Origin: Okapia johnstoni | Taxonomy: Eukaryota > Chordata > Mammalia > Artiodactyla > Giraffidae | DNA: 64,000 bases | Direction of reading: 5' to 3' | Assembly (NCBI GenBank): GCA_024291935.2 | Contig: CM044315.1 | Location: 54,720,385 to 54,784,384, forward strand | Notes under the pieces: model-generated | What the model was told of the DNA's origin: nothing | What the model saw: only the letters and a program-made list of their open reading frames with translations | The model's database searches: none | Part shown: positions 10,911 through 22,500 of the stretch, piece by piece | How the letters are laid out: each line of letters opens with the position of its first letter | Position numbering within the stretch: position 1 is the stretch's first letter | Position numbers and translations under genes: made by a program

Positions 10911-11324
10911 TCAACTGCTCTAACTCTTTCATACTAGAGAATGAAAATAAAAATGCACTTTGGACCCTGAAATGCCCAGCAGTGTGAAGATTTTCTATAA
11001 CTACAATAACAACAAAAGCCATGACTATCACCCTATCTTGTTACAAATTTCTGAACAGCCTTTCTATTGGTGAGCAGGGTGACATTTGGTCATTACAGGT
11101 GACCTAAAATTCAATGACCATAAATGTCCTTGACAATAAAAGTGCTGTCTTGTGACTCTAATCTAATCCAACTTGCTAATCACAGAAAACACCTGGTACT
11201 TTTCTAGGTCATTGATTAATGAGGAAACACTTGGTTTACAGTTAATGGGAACTCTTACAGTTCCTCAGAATCTATTTGTTTTATAAGAAGCCTGTTCTGT
11301 ATGCTGTTTGCTTTTATTGCTGTG
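10911..11324. other. No feature recognised
   Basis: Low-GC sequence without a repeat family or coding signal that I can name. Confidence 0.55.
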
Positions 11325-11333
11325 CAGACATAA

Positions 11334-11559
11334 GATAAGGGACTTCCCTGGTGGCTCTGATGGTAAAGAATCTGCCTGCAGTGTGGGCGACCTAGGTTCA
11401 ATCTCTGGGTTAGGAAGATTCTCGGGAGAAGGAATAACAACTCACTCTAGTATTTCTGCCTGGAGAATCCCATGGACAGAGGAGCCTGGTGGGCTTCAGT
11501 CCGTGGGGTCACCCGTTGCAAACAGTAGGACACATCTGAGTAACTAACATTTTCACTTT
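11334..11559 (+). mobile_element. Bov-tA SINE with TSD
   Basis: Forward Bov-tA: tRNA-like head 'gggacttccctggtggctctg', body 'ggagaatcccatggacagag' and tail 'taactaacattttcacttt'. A perfect 9-bp TSD (cagacataa) lies at 11325-11333 and 11560-11568. Confidence 0.92.
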
Positions 11560-11754
11560 CAGACATAACACAAAAAACACATCTTCAAAAGACTTCTCTT
11601 CAAATTGAGAAAATGCAACTTGGGAGTAATTTTTGGAAATGCATGTTATGTGTTCAGTGCAACTCCCTCCTTCCTTCTCTTGGTTTTCCATCAATTTTAT
11701 TGACACAAAAGGAAAGAGGGAAATCAAACTAAACTAAACTGACTGTACATATTA

Positions 11755-11935
11755 AAAGCATTTGTACACACCTTTAATTCCATTCTTTAAGAGCTAAGTA
11801 TTATTATACCTATTTTTAAATTGAAGAAACAGAGATTTGGAGAGATTAAAATATTTATAAAATAGCAACTTACAAGCTATTACACAAAATTTAAGCTCCA
11901 GAACTACATGACCACAGAGCTCACATTTCCCCACT
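11755..11935 (-). repeat. MIR SINE
   Basis: Reverse-complement MIR, collinear over 180 bp: 'tttaagagctaagtattattatacc' then 'ttgaagaaacagagatttggagag' then 'caacttacaagctattacacaa'. Confidence 0.65.
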
Positions 11936-11959
11936 CCAACAGGCAGCATGCATAAGAAT

Positions 11960-12115
11960 AATTTAAGACAATTTTAAAAAATAATGATCCCTGATGCCCA
12001 CTTTAAGAGATTCCAATTTTAAAATTCTGTGGAAGAATCTAGACATCAGCAAGTTTTAAAAGTTCCCCAGGAGATGCCAATGTGCAATCTGGTCTGGACC
12101 AGAGCACTATTCTGC
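11960..12115 (+). repeat. MER5/MER20-like hAT element fragment
   Basis: The text 'gagattccaattttaaaattctg' followed by 'ttaaaagttccccaggagatgcc' and 'ctggtctggaccagagcac' resembles the middle and 3' part of small hAT-Charlie elements. Terminal repeats are not visible, so the call is tentative. Confidence 0.42.
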
Positions 12116-12358
12116 TTTTACTTTCATAAATATCCCAGACATTTATTCAGTGGTCTTACAGTTTTCAAAGTTTGTTTGTTTTAATCCATAGTTCATTTCA
12201 TCATTAAACCAACTCAGTTAGGGATTATCATGCCCATGGACTAGGAGAAAAGATGCAAAAAATTTTAATCTTAATATTATAACCAGTAACAGAAATCCAA
12301 TAAAATTTGAAGAGAGTCACCCTAATGTTTTTATCTTACTTAGAATCTCCTAATCTTG

Positions 12359-12487
12359 GGACTTCCCTGGAGGTTCGGTGGTTAAGACTCCATGCGTCCA
12401 GTACAGAGGGTGCAGGCTCAATCCCTCATTAGGGAACTAAGACCCCACATGTCTACATGCCACATGGTGTGGGGGAAAAATGGAGAG
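12359..12487 (+). mobile_element. CHR-1-type SINE with 13-bp TSD
   Basis: Short tRNA-derived cetartiodactyl SINE in forward orientation: 'ggacttccctggaggttcgg', 'tggttaagactccatgcg', 'caatccctcattagggaac', and an end near 'ccacatggtgtggggg'. The perfect TSD (tctcctaatcttg) is at 12346-12358 and 12488-12500. Confidence 0.93.
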
Positions 12488-12500
12488 TCTCCTAATCTTG

Positions 12501-12782
12501 CTCCCTTTTGGATCCTTCCTTTCTTTCCCTCCTCCAACAGTCTAGTCCTCAGCCCAAGACTCCATGTGCTATTAATACTTTGGTACTATTTCAAGCTCTC
12601 AGCTCTGTGTGCATGGGAGGGAGTGGTTGCTGTGGAGGACGGTGATTTATTACTGAAGCAACATATGTTAGTAGTAAAGAGAGTTGAGGGCAGAAGTCTG
12701 ACACCTTAAGAAAGTGATTTTATTTTTTTGAAGCTCAGGCTCAACAACAAAATAGGGAAAATAATAGTAATTATTTATAACG
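12501..12782. other. No feature recognised
   Basis: A stretch of about 280 bp between two SINEs. Part of an open frame (12392-12709) runs through it, but that frame starts inside the SINE at 12359 and has no motif. Confidence 0.5.
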
Positions 12783-12793
12783 AAAATAAGATA

Positions 12794-13013
12794 GGGCTTC
12801 CCGGGTGGCTCAGTGGTAAAGAATCCACCTGCCAATGCAGGAGTTGGGGATTTGACCTGTGGGTCAGGAAGATCCTTTGGAGAAGGAAATGGAAACCTGC
12901 TCCCGTATTCTTGCCTGGGAAATCCAATGAACAGAAAAGCCTGGAGGGGGCGGCTGTAGTCCATGGGGTCGCAAAAAGAGTCAGACACAACTTAGCAACT
13001 AAATAACAACAAC
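12794..13013 (+). mobile_element. Bov-tA SINE with TSD
   Basis: Complete forward Bov-tA: 'gggcttcccgggtggctcag' head, body with 'ggtcaggaagatcctttgg', tail 'cttagcaactaaataacaac'. A perfect 11-bp TSD (aaaataagata) lies at 12783-12793 and 13014-13024. Long ORFs on both strands here (12668-13092) are shadows of the SINE. Confidence 0.95.
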
Positions 13014-13109
13014 AAAATAAGATAATTATATAAAAGGGATTTGTAGAGTGAAAGGAGTAATTCTTATTCTTCATTACCATTTTATTTGTCATGATTGATC
13101 AGTTTTGAA

Positions 13110-13575
13110 GTGATGTATTAGTGTCCCAGGGTTGCTATAACAAATTATTACAATCTTGATAGTTCAAAGACTGCAGAAAATTCTTCTCTCTCAGTTCTGG
13201 AGACTGAAGTCTGAAATTAAGGTGTTAGCGGGGCCAACCCCTCTCTGAAGGCTCTAGGAAAGAATCCTCTCTCAGCTGCTAGTGGCTGTTGACTTTGCTT
13301 GATGTCCTCTGGCTTGTAGCCACATTACTCCAGCCTCTGCTGTGTCTTCCCATCACCATCTCCTCTGTTGCTGTCTCAAATGTCCCTCTCCACTCCTCTG
13401 ATGATGATACCTGTCATTGGATTTAGGACCCACACTGATAATACATGACAATCTCTTCATCTCAAAATCCTTAACTTAATGATATCTGCAAATAACCTTT
13501 TCCTAAATAAGGTAGCACATACAGGTTTCAGGAATTAGGACATGAACATATTTTTAGAGGAGCACCATTCAAATC
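13110..13575 (-). mobile_element. MLT1-type LTR (ERVL-MaLR), antisense
   Basis: It begins 'gtattagtgtcccagggttgctataacaaatta' and continues with 'ctctctcagttctggagactg', matching the reverse complement of the MLT1 3' end. It ends in text corresponding to the LTR start ('ggaattaggacatgaacat', 'ggagcaccattc'). It is a solo LTR about 465 bp long with no internal sequence beside it. Confidence 0.72.
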
Positions 13576-13599
13576 ACTTTTAAACCAGATATTGAAAGT

Positions 13600-14270
13600 A
13601 CTTCATTTTCCTTTAACTCAATATGTCACTCTCTGATTCATTAACTGTCATTACCAATATGTGAATTGCAAATTCTTTTCATGGTATATTAATTCCACAA
13701 GTCAGCCCTGTCTCATTTCCCAAATAACTACACAGAACTTTCTGCCGTTTCCCAAATATCCTCACATTTTGCTATCTCTGTGCCTTTCCATGTGCCATTT
13801 CTGCTGCATACCTTCCATTTCTGGACTTCATCACTTTTTTTCATCCTCTTTTGTTAAATCTTTTTTTTTAATTCTTTTTTAAGAGTTTATTTATAAATGG
13901 AGGATAATTACTTTACAATATTGTTCTGATTTCTGCCACATATCAACCTATCAGCCACAGATATACATATATCCCCTCCCTCCCACCCTATCCATCCCCT
14001 AGGTTGTCATCAAAGACTTCTCCTCTTTCCAAAGCTGCTAGATTCTTGGCTTCCTACTTTTGATTCTAGCACATATTGCAGGCTGACCTTTAATGTTGTA
14101 GTTGAGCACTTATTGGCTTTCCCACTAGACAGAGCTTCGGTTTTATTACATCCTCAGGGTACAGATGGTGAATCATTCATCTTTGTACTACCCCCGCATG
14201 AAGCCCAGAACCAGACATCTGGTAGGTCCTCTACAGAGCTTGGTGACCACAGGGAATGACTGACAGCACT
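13600..14270 (+). repeat. L2 LINE 3' region interrupted by an L1
   Basis: T/C-rich forward L2-like text: 'ccatgtgccatttctgctgc', 'accttccatttctggacttc', then after the L1 insertion 'cccactagacagagcttcgg' and 'catctttgtactacccccgc', with a 3' end near 'agacatctggtaggtcctc'. It is diverged; the two parts are collinear around 13862-14012. Confidence 0.58.
13862..14012 (-). mobile_element. L1 3' terminal fragment
   Basis: A T-run, then 'aaatggaggataattactttacaatattg' and 'ccacagatatacatatatcccctccctcccacc', is the antisense 3' end of ruminant L1. It is only about 150 bp and strongly 5'-truncated. Confidence 0.85.
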
Positions 14271-14929
14271 TCTCCTAGGTTCGCCCAGTCTAGCCCCTAT
14301 GGAGCAGCTGCGATAAGAGCCCTGAAGTCTCATTCTGTTTTCAGTGGTACAAATTCTGCTGACACATTTGTCTTATTCTCTATATTTGGAGATTGAAAAA
14401 TTATTATTTAGAAAGGTTGACTTGTGGGCCTTCTTTTTTTCTCACTTGGTAGTTCATTTTGTGGTGATTGACTTCTATCTATTCTAGGGTTTTCTTCTAT
14501 GGAAGTATTTTTTGTTTGATGAAAAGTCTATAGCTTTACTATTAGTAATGACTGATATCTTACATCAAGCTACTTTAGTAAACGCTTTGGACGATGAAGA
14601 GGAAAGCCCATATAGAGACTGTGTGAGTCTTGCTTCTCTCCTCAGTTCTTAACCCTGTGCTTTGATTTAGGTTTTGTCTTTTTGAAGTTCAACATATTTG
14701 TTTTTCTGTTTACTTTCCCTCATTCCTTCAGGGGCTATATCCCTTTTCAGTCTTAGATTCATACTTAAAAATTAAGCTTGGGAAAAAGTAAATGGAAGAT
14801 TGAATGTTATCCATGCTGTATGCTGTGGGTACATGCTTCCCTGCATGATTTCTTAAAAGATTTTTTAAGTAAACACTTCTCAGATCCTCCTAGAGAGAAT
14901 AGCCATACTCACTTAAGTACTGGACTGGA
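14271..14929. other. No feature recognised
   Basis: No gene or classifiable repeat seen. A 68-codon frame at 14778-14984 runs into the L2 end and has no motif. Confidence 0.5.
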
Positions 14930-15045
14930 AATCCTAAATCCTTTGAAGGAAAGAAACTGTCTGTTGTCCACCTCTATAACCTAGATGCCAATACAGTGTC
15001 TGGCACATAATAGATAGTCAAAGAAAGTTTGATAAATCAATGAAT
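14930..15045 (+). repeat. L2 LINE 3' end
   Basis: Forward L2 terminus: 'ctctataacctagatgccaatacagtgtctggcacataatagatagtcaaagaaagtttgataaatcaatgaatg' aligns by eye with the usual L2 end, which closes in an ATG-A tandem. Confidence 0.68.
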
Positions 15046-16789
15046 GTGAGTGCCTGTCTTGGGAACTGGCCAAACATCAGAAGACAATGGATGCTTCTGA
15101 TTTCACCTCCCTACTAAAATACCCACTCAATTTTGTGATGGTATTTAATTGAAAACATCTGTCCTTTTTTCAACAAAATATCTGGAGCAGCCCAAGCAAA
15201 TGTTTAGTTGAAACCAATGCATTTCACAATTCTTGTTTTGCGTGAAATGCTTCCACATGATAGCAATACTGATGATCATGCATTTTCTTAAGCTCTCCCA
15301 GTCCTACTTTGGGAATTTAAAGTCTGTTTAGGTCTATGGGGATTTGAGTAACAAAATAGAAGGCTACCTACCACACTGTAAAAGCAGTCTTCAAAAGTCA
15401 TCATCTGCCAGTGTCCCAGGTTTCAATTCCAGTACTGAAGCCTCTAAAGCCCAGAGTGAAACGGCCAGGTATAATTGCCCAGGAGATTATAGGGCCTTTT
15501 CTCTCAGTTTTGTTTTGTAACTCTTTTCCCAGAGACCTGGGCATCAGTCTCATCACATGTCAGTGCTTTTCTTAAGAAGAGTCCATCTGAGTTTCACTAA
15601 ACTATTAATTCCTAGTATACACCCTTTGTCTAAGCTCGCCTCCCTGTTTCCTTCCATTAGTCCAACACATATACTTCCAACAGTCAAATATCAACACAGT
15701 CAAGTTCAGAACATCGCCATGTTATCTCTTGGGCTTGGAGAAGTTTAAGATAAGTGGATTCATGCATTATGATCACTTCCCAGTACAAGCTTGACATTCT
15801 TCATAGAGCACACAGTTTCATAAGGCAGTGGTCCACTGTAGAAGGCTGTGCTTCCATGTTTCACTTCTCCTTTATGGCCTGAAAATTGAAATACAGAGCT
15901 GAAAGACAATTATCATGTTAATGTATGCACCAAACTGAATGCATCACATTTCCTGTCTCACTTCAGACAGGAAACAAATAGGATCTTAAAAGAAATGCTT
16001 AACACATTGTGTTCACAGTCTCTTTCCTCCCTCAGTTCATCACTTATCTACAATTATAATATAAAATTAGCAACAAAAAGATATAAAGCATATTCAAACA
16101 GTCTCTGATGATTCAATCCACATTTTCCATCACTCAGGGCTGTCAGTTAGAATAATTGGCTCCCAGTAAACGCGACTGACACGCAGAATGAGAATACAAA
16201 GCAGCCATTCTTCAAGGTCAACCTTGTTATATACATAGCAGAGAACAATGCCATTCCCCCTCCACTCCAGCAACTTGTTTGCCCACAGAGAAGGAAATAT
16301 TTACTGTCCATGATAGGAGCTTAGGATTTGGCAGTGATCTAGCAGAGACAGAAGTCTGTAGAATAAGAAATAAAATTAAAGTTAACCTGAAACAGAGTTT
16401 GTATCTAAAGAAACATGCTAAAGAAAATTAAGGAGGAAACTGGTAGCTTTAGGGGTCTTTTTGCAACCCAATGCTGCACCTCCATGGGTAAAGCTGCAGC
16501 CACTGAGATGTGTTCTTAAAGTCCTTACTTCTCAAAGATCACTCCGGGAATACTCTAAATTCCTCCCATCACAGTCACAGTATCTAGAAAGTCTGCTGAA
16601 ATGTTAGAAAGAGTCTAATAATGAATCACTAAAATACATGTTACAATTACAGTCCCCAAATATCTGGTGGGAACTTAATGTATTTTTTCTCATAGGTTAT
16701 TTTTCACCTTTGCCTTCTCTTTTCTTGTCTTTTCGTTTTCATCTCTTAGTGACTCAGGTTTTCAGCATTTTTTTTTTACAACAGTTATT
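15046..16789. other. Unique stretch of about 1.7 kb, no feature recognised
   Basis: This is one of the longest stretches in the window where I see no transposon text. Open frames are short (63 codons at 15557-15748) and motif-free. A host exon or a conserved non-coding element cannot be excluded from sequence alone. Confidence 0.5.
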
Positions 16790-17330
16790 GTAATAACCCT
16801 GTATAATGCTGTTTCTACTGCAGTCCAACTGATCCTTCACACTAGTGCTAGTATAAACCTAGATCTCACTATGTTCATTTCCTGCCTAAAGTTCTTAAAG
16901 AGCTCCCCATTGCCTGAAGGGTAATTTCCAGGCAGGAGCATAAAATCCCTTCATAATCTGGCCTATGCTCATCTCTTCCTACCCCTCAACCTCTCAGAAT
17001 TTTCAGTTGCTCTAAGTACAGTTGCTCCAGGCCTCTGCCCATGTTATTAGCCTGGGAAACTCTTCTCCTGAGGCTCAGCCTGGGTGCCATTTCCTTTAGG
17101 AAACCTTCTCCAATTCCTGGAGTGAGTTATATGCACTGTATGTTACCATAGCAACTGGTTCCCTCCCTTTATTGCAACTACTCACATTGCATCACAACTG
17201 TAGGTATACTTATCTGTATCCCTCACTAAACAGTAAACATGTGAAGGCAAGGACTGTATTTGCAGCATTGGGCAGCACATGTTAGGTACAGAGCAGGTGT
17301 TTAACAAATATTCCTTGAATGAATTCACAT
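16790..17330 (+). repeat. L2 LINE 3' region, about 540 bp
   Basis: Collinear forward L2: 'ttcctgcctaaagttcttaaag', 'ataatctggcctatgctcatc', 'ccaggcctctgcccatgtt', 'ggaaaccttctccaattcctgg', 'gtgaaggcaaggactgtattt' and the 3' end 'gtttaacaaatattccttgaatgaatt'. It is one of the better-kept L2 copies here. Confidence 0.82.
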
Positions 17331-17654
17331 GCTCTTACTGGGCCAAATTCTTCCTCGTGAATTTTCACGTTTCATGGTTTTTACTTTTTCCAGTAACAAA
17401 TTTGCCCTGTCCTTTTATACAGGATTGGTCCAATTCTTGAAGCGTTTGTCAAGTGTCAGGCTGACATATAGGAGAACATTTTTACTTCAGACATTTCAAG
17501 GAGAGAGAGTAAGCTTGGATGGAAAGTGGATAAAAAATGGGGAGATAGGAGACAGAAAGAAAGAGAGATCTTACGACTTTGCTCTGATGTAACAGCATAG
17601 TTCTCTCCTTATTTGAAATCCCAGAGGAAAGAAATAAACATGAGATGGTATTAT
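17331..17654. other. No feature recognised
   Basis: An 87-codon frame (17329-17592) covers most of this stretch. It shows no signal, membrane or domain pattern I recognise and probably arises by chance. Confidence 0.45.
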
Positions 17655-17675
17655 TGTATAGTGTTTACTCTATAA

Positions 17676-20430
17676 TTGGAAGTGGTCAAACAGGAGATGG
17701 CAAGAGTGAACGTCAACATTCTAGGAATCAGAAAACTAAGATGGACTACAATTGGTAAATTTAACTCAGATGACCATTATATCTACTACTCTGGGCAGGA
17801 ATCCCTTAGAACAAATGGAGTAGCCATCACAGTCAAGAAAAGAGTCCAAAACACAGTACTTGGATGCAATCTCAAAAATGACAGAATGATCTCTGTTCAT
17901 TTCCAAGGCAAACCATTCAATATCACGGTAATCCAAGTCTATGCCCCAACCTGAAGAAGCTGAAGTTGAATGGTTATATGAAGATCTACAAGACCTTTTA
18001 GAACTAACACCCAAAAAAGATGTCCTTTTCATTATAGGGTACTGGAATGCAAAAGTAGAAAGTCAAGAAACACCTGCAGTAATAGGCAAATTTGGCCTTG
18101 GAGTACAGAATGAAGCAGGGCAAAGGCTAGTAGAGTTTTGTCAAGAGAACGCACTGGTCATAGCAAACACCCTCTTCCAACAACACAAGAGAAGACTATA
18201 CACATGAACATCACCAGATGGTCAACACTGAAATCAGATTGATTATATTCTTTGCTGCCAAAGATGGAGAAGCTCTACAGAGTCAGCTAAAACAAGACCA
18301 GGAGCTGACTATGGCTCAGATCATGAACTCCTTATTGCCAAATTCAGACTTAAATTGAATAAAGTTAGGAAAACCACTAGACCATTCAGGTATGACCTAA
18401 ATCAAATCCCTTATGATTATACAGTGGAAGTGAGAAATAGATTGAAGGGGCTAGATCTGTTAGACAGAGTGCCTGATGAACTATGGATGGAGGTTCGTGA
18501 CATTGTACAACAGACTGAGATGAAGACATCCCCAAGAAAAAGAAATGCAAAAAAGCAAAATAGCTGTCTGAGGAGGCCTTACAAATATCTGTGAAAAGAA
18601 GAGAAGCAAAAAGCAAAGGAGAAAAGGAAAGATATACCCATGTGAATGCAGAGTTACAAAGAATAGCAAGGAGAGATAAGAAAGCCTTCCTCAGTGATCA
18701 GTGCAAAGAAATAGAGGAAAACAATAGAATGGGAAAGACTAGAGATCTCTTCAAGAAAATTAGAGATACCAATGGAACATTTCATGCAAAGATGGGCTTG
18801 ATAAAGGAGAGAAATGGTATGAACTTAACAGAAGCAGAAGATATTAAGAAGAGGTGGCAAGAAATCACAAAAGAACCATACAAAAAATGATCTTCATGAC
18901 TCAGATAACCACGATGGTGTGATCACTCACCTAGAGCCAGACATCCTGGAATGTGAAGTCAAGTGGGCCTTAGGAAGCATCACTACAAACAAATCTAGTG
19001 GAAGTGATGGAATTCCAGTTGAGCTATTTCAAATCCTGAAAGATGATGCTGTGAAAGTGCTACACTCAATATGCCAGTAAATATGGAAAACTCAGCAGTG
19101 GCCACAGGACTGGAAAAGGTCAGTTTTCATTCCAGTCCCAAAGAAAGGTAATGCCAAAGAATGCTCAAACTACCACACATTTGCACTCATCTCACACGCT
19201 AGTAAAGTAATGCTCAAAATTCTCCAACCCAGGCTTTAGCAATACGTGAACTGCGAACTTCCAGATGTTCAAGCTGGTTTTAGAAAAGGCAGAGGAACCA
19301 GAGATTAAATTGCCAACATCAGTTGTATCATCAAAAAAGCAAGAGAGTTCCAGAAAAACATCTATTTCTGCCGTATTGACTATGCCAAAGCCTTTGACTG
19401 TGTGAATCACAATAAACTGTGGAAAATTCTGAAAGAGATGGGAATACCAGACTACCTGACCTGCCTCTTGAGAAACCTGTATGCAGGTCAGGAAGCAAAA
19501 ATTAGAACTGGATGTGAAACAACAGACTGTTTCCAAATAGGAAAAGGAGTACATCAAGGCTGTATATTGTCACCCTGTTTATTTAACTTATGTTCAGAGT
19601 ACATCATGAGAAACACTGGGCTGGATGAAGCACAAGCTGGAATCAAGATTGCTGGGAGAAATATCAGTAACCTCAGATATGCAGATGACACCACCCTTAC
19701 GGCAGAAAGTGAAGAAGAACTAAAGAGCCTCTGATGAAAGTGAAAGAGGAGAGAGAAAAAGTTGGCTTAAAGCTCAATATTGAGAAAACTAAGACCATGG
19801 CATCTGGTCCCATCCATTCATGGCAAATAGATGGGGAAACAGTGGAAACAGTGGCTGACTTTATTTTTTCTGGGCTCCAAAATCACTGCAGATGGTGATT
19901 GCAGCCATGAAATTAAAAGATGCTTACTCCTTGGAAGGAAAGGTATGAACAACCTAGCAGCATGTTAAAAAGCAGAGACATCACTTTGTCAGCAAAGGTC
20001 TATCTAGTCAAGGCTATGGTTTTTCCAGTGGTCATGTATGGATGTGAGAGTTGGATTATAAAGAAAGCTGAGAGCTGAAGAATTGATGCTTTTAAACTGT
20101 GGTGTTGGAAAAGGCTCTTGAGAGTCCCTTGGACTGCAAGGAGATCCAACCAGTCCATCCTAAAGATCAGTCCTGGGTGTTCATTGGAAGGACTGATGTT
20201 GAAGCTGATACTCCAATACTTTGGCCACCTGATGCAAAGAGCTGACTCATTTGAAAAGACCCTGATTCTGGGAATGATTGAAGGCAGGAGGAGAAGGGGA
20301 CAACAGAGGATGAGATGGTTGGATGGCATCACCGACTCAATGGACATGAGTTTGGGTGGACTCCGGGAGTTGGTGATGGACAGGGAGGCCTGGCATGCTG
20401 CGGTTTATGGGGTCACAAAAAGTCAGACAT
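17676..20430 (+). pseudogene. BovB endonuclease/reverse transcriptase ORF, inactivated
   Basis: In an active BovB this single polyprotein would carry an N-terminal APE-type endonuclease and an RT domain that copies the RNA at the nicked target. Here the endonuclease part is in frames at 17676-17954 (ending ITVIQVYAPT and then a stop) and 17941-18207, where the usual GDWNAKV box reads GYWNAKV, so the Asp is lost. Linker and N-terminal RT text follows in frames at 18355-18594 and 18591-18890. The RT core is at 19402-19734, with GVHQGCILSPCLFN and an intact LRYADDTTL catalytic box. C-terminal text is at 20118-20432 ([19 protein letters not shown]). At least five stops or frameshifts break the frame, so it cannot make an active enzyme. 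Confidence 0.92.
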
Positions 20431-20454
20431 GACTGAGCGACTGAACTGAACTGA
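17677..20454 (+). mobile_element. BovB LINE (RTE), longest copy in the window
   Basis: A 2.78-kb forward BovB covering most of the ORF and the complete 3' end, which closes with repeated 'ctgaa' units. A perfect 10-bp TSD (actctataat) lies at 17667-17676 and 20455-20464. Full-length BovB is about 3.2 kb, so only the 5' end is missing. It lies inside an antisense MIR. Confidence 0.95.
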
Positions 20455-20608
20455 ACTCTATAATATGTTCACTGTTCTATGTGCCTCCATGCATTCCATC
20501 CTCAAAAACACTCAATAAGATCAGTATTATCACTATCCTCATTTGATAGATAAGGGAACAGAGGCATAGAGAAATAATTTGTCTAAGGCATATAGCTGGT
20601 AAATGGCA

Positions 20609-20809
20609 TATAGGTCTGATTCTTTGCAGCCCCAGGGACCCTGTCTTCCAGGCTCCTCTGTCCATGGGGTTTTCCAGGCAAGAATACTGGAGTGGTTTGC
20701 CATTTCCTCTTCCAAGGGATCTTCAGAACCCAGAGAACAAACCCATGTTTCTTGCATTTCCTGCTCTGGCAAGCAGGTTGTTTACCACTAGTCCCACCTG
20801 GAAAGCCCA
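20609..20809 (-). mobile_element. Bov-tA SINE
   Basis: Antisense Bov-tA: 'tgattctttgcagccccagg', 'ggcaagaatactggagtgg', 'tttaccactagtcccacctgg' at the tRNA-like head. It is inserted in the MIR with a near-perfect 10-bp TSD (gtaaatggca at 20599-20608, gtaagtggca at 20810-20819). Confidence 0.9.
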
Positions 20810-20959
20810 GTAAGTGGCACAGTGATGATTAATTATAAACCTGGGCGGTCTGAAACCAAGACACTATACTCATAACCACTACACTAGGTTCTTTTTACAT
20901 GATGCAGTTCATAAGCAAAGAGGAAAATATCTGAGCAAGCTATAGCTGTTGCACAGACT

Positions 20960-21140
20960 CCAGTGGCAAACTAGTCATCAGGAGAGGCTTCACCAAAGAG
21001 GTGAGGAATGACCAAGTCTTAGAAGAGTAGGAATTGACCAAGGTGGCTGGAAGTATAAAAGTATTTTAGGAAGAGAAAATGATAACTGTAAAAGTGGAGA
21101 GGATATGTAGAAGAATCTACATCTTTGTATGGAGCCCTAT
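20960..21140 (-). repeat. L2 LINE fragment
   Basis: Antisense L2-like text: 'gagaggcttcaccaaagaggtg', 'caagtcttagaagagtaggaattgac', 'ggctggaagtataaaag'. It is short and diverged. Confidence 0.55.
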
Positions 21141-21943
21141 TTATGGCTGTAAGTCAAGTGAAAGGGAGAGGAAAGAAATAGGAAGACCAGTTGGGCAGCA
21201 GTGTGGGTTGCCTGAGTCCACACTCAGTAGGATTGGCCCAGGTTGCCTAGCAGGGAGGTGGGGGAGTCTGCTTTGATAAGATCAGAGTAGCCCTCACATG
21301 AAGAAGCCTCACCACAAGCCTCACTTAGGCACTTCCCAGAGCTTGAGATGCTTGGGAAACACTAAGTATATACTATTAGGTAGGGTAAGATATGTGCATA
21401 CACAGCTTTCCCATTGCCCCCTTTTTATATCAGTGAGGACCTGGGGATCCAAATAGATTAAATGGCATAACCAAGATTGTACAACTCCTAAGCAGCAAGG
21501 TTAAGACTAGAAACTAGGAAATACAGTATCTTTATTTGAAGAGTTGATCATCTTTCAGGAAGATAAAAATCAAATACATAAACACATTGATATAAAAAAA
21601 ACACCAACAGAAGTTATACCATTTAAAATCTAAGTGTTGAAGAGTTGACTGAGTAAAGACAGGATTAGGACATTTGGACATCTTCTTGGACCAAATTAGT
21701 TTTTAAGCAGGTTTTGGTGAGGTGATGGATTTTGACTGGAGACATAGAGCGACTGGGAGAAATGAGTTTCTGAACGGGGGAATGTCTTAGAATACTATGC
21801 TGTGTATACACCCATTTGGTGGGTTTTATGGACAGGCAGGTTTAATATGAAGGAGACATGAGACAGAGACATGGGAGTCATACAGAAGGTCAAGCAGGTG
21901 GATTTATCAGCTATGGAAATGGACAAGTTCAATTATCTGAGTC
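21141..21943. other. No feature recognised
   Basis: No gene or nameable repeat. The part 21640-21800 has a weak L2-like feel (GA-rich, 'gaagagttgactgag'), which I do not trust enough to call. Confidence 0.5.
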
Positions 21944-22374
21944 CAAAGGTCCTCTAGTAGTCAAGTATGGATGTGAGAGTTGGACCATAAAGAAGGCTGA
22001 GGGTCAAAGAATTGATGCTTTTGAACCTTGGTGTTGGAAAAGACTCTTGAGAGTCCCTTGGATAGCAAGGAGATCAAACCAGTCAATCCTAAAGGAAATC
22101 AATCCTGAATATTCATTGGAAGGACTGATGCTGAAGCTGAAGTTCCAATATTTTGGCCACCTGATGTGAAGAGTTGAGTCATTAGAAAAGACCCTGATGA
22201 TGGGAAAGATTGAAGGCAAGAGGAGAGGGGGACAACAGAGGACGAGATGCTTGGTTGGCAACACTGACTCAATAGACATGAGTTTGAGCAAGCTCCAGGA
22301 CTTGGTGAAGGAAGCCTGGCATGCTGCAGTCCATGAGGTCACACAGAGTCAGACATGACTGAGCGACTGAACAA
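21944..22374 (+). mobile_element. BovB 3' fragment
   Basis: About 430 bp of forward BovB 3' sequence, from 'aaaggtcctctagtagtcaagtatgg' (slightly deleted against other copies) to the end 'ctgagcgactgaacaacag'. Plus-strand translation gives YGCESWTIKKAEGQRIDAF and [16 protein letters not shown]. It lies directly before a MIR piece; no TSD was found. Confidence 0.92.
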
Positions 22375-22375
22375 C

Positions 22376-22445
22376 AGCAAAGTGTTCTCATCTATAAAAT
22401 GAGGTTTAAGGTTCTTGACACATATAATTTATAGAGTCATTTGTG
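22376..22445 (+). repeat. MIR fragment (short)
   Basis: The text 'ttctcatctataaaatgaggtttaagg' matches the most conserved MIR block. Only about 70 bp is visible. Confidence 0.42.
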
Positions 22446-22467
22446 ACAATAGGTCCCTGGGTCTCCT

Positions 22468-22500
22468 CTTTTTCTTTCTTTCTTTTTTTTTTTTTTTTTA
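22468..22500. repeat. T-rich simple repeat
   Basis: 'tttctttctttc' followed by an uninterrupted run of about 17 T. I see no attached retroposon on either side. Confidence 0.85.

Larger units (their letters stand above)
17655..20880 (-). repeat. MIR SINE split by BovB and by a Bov-tA
   Basis: Removing the BovB (17677-20454) and the SINE (20609-20809) leaves a collinear antisense MIR: 'agtgtttactctataat' joins 'atgttcactgttctatgtgcc', then 'tagataagggaacagaggcatagag', 'atatagctggtaaatggca' and, after the SINE, 'aaacctgggcggtctgaaacc' and 'cactatactcataaccactacac'. Both inserts have TSDs within MIR sequence. Confidence 0.8.
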
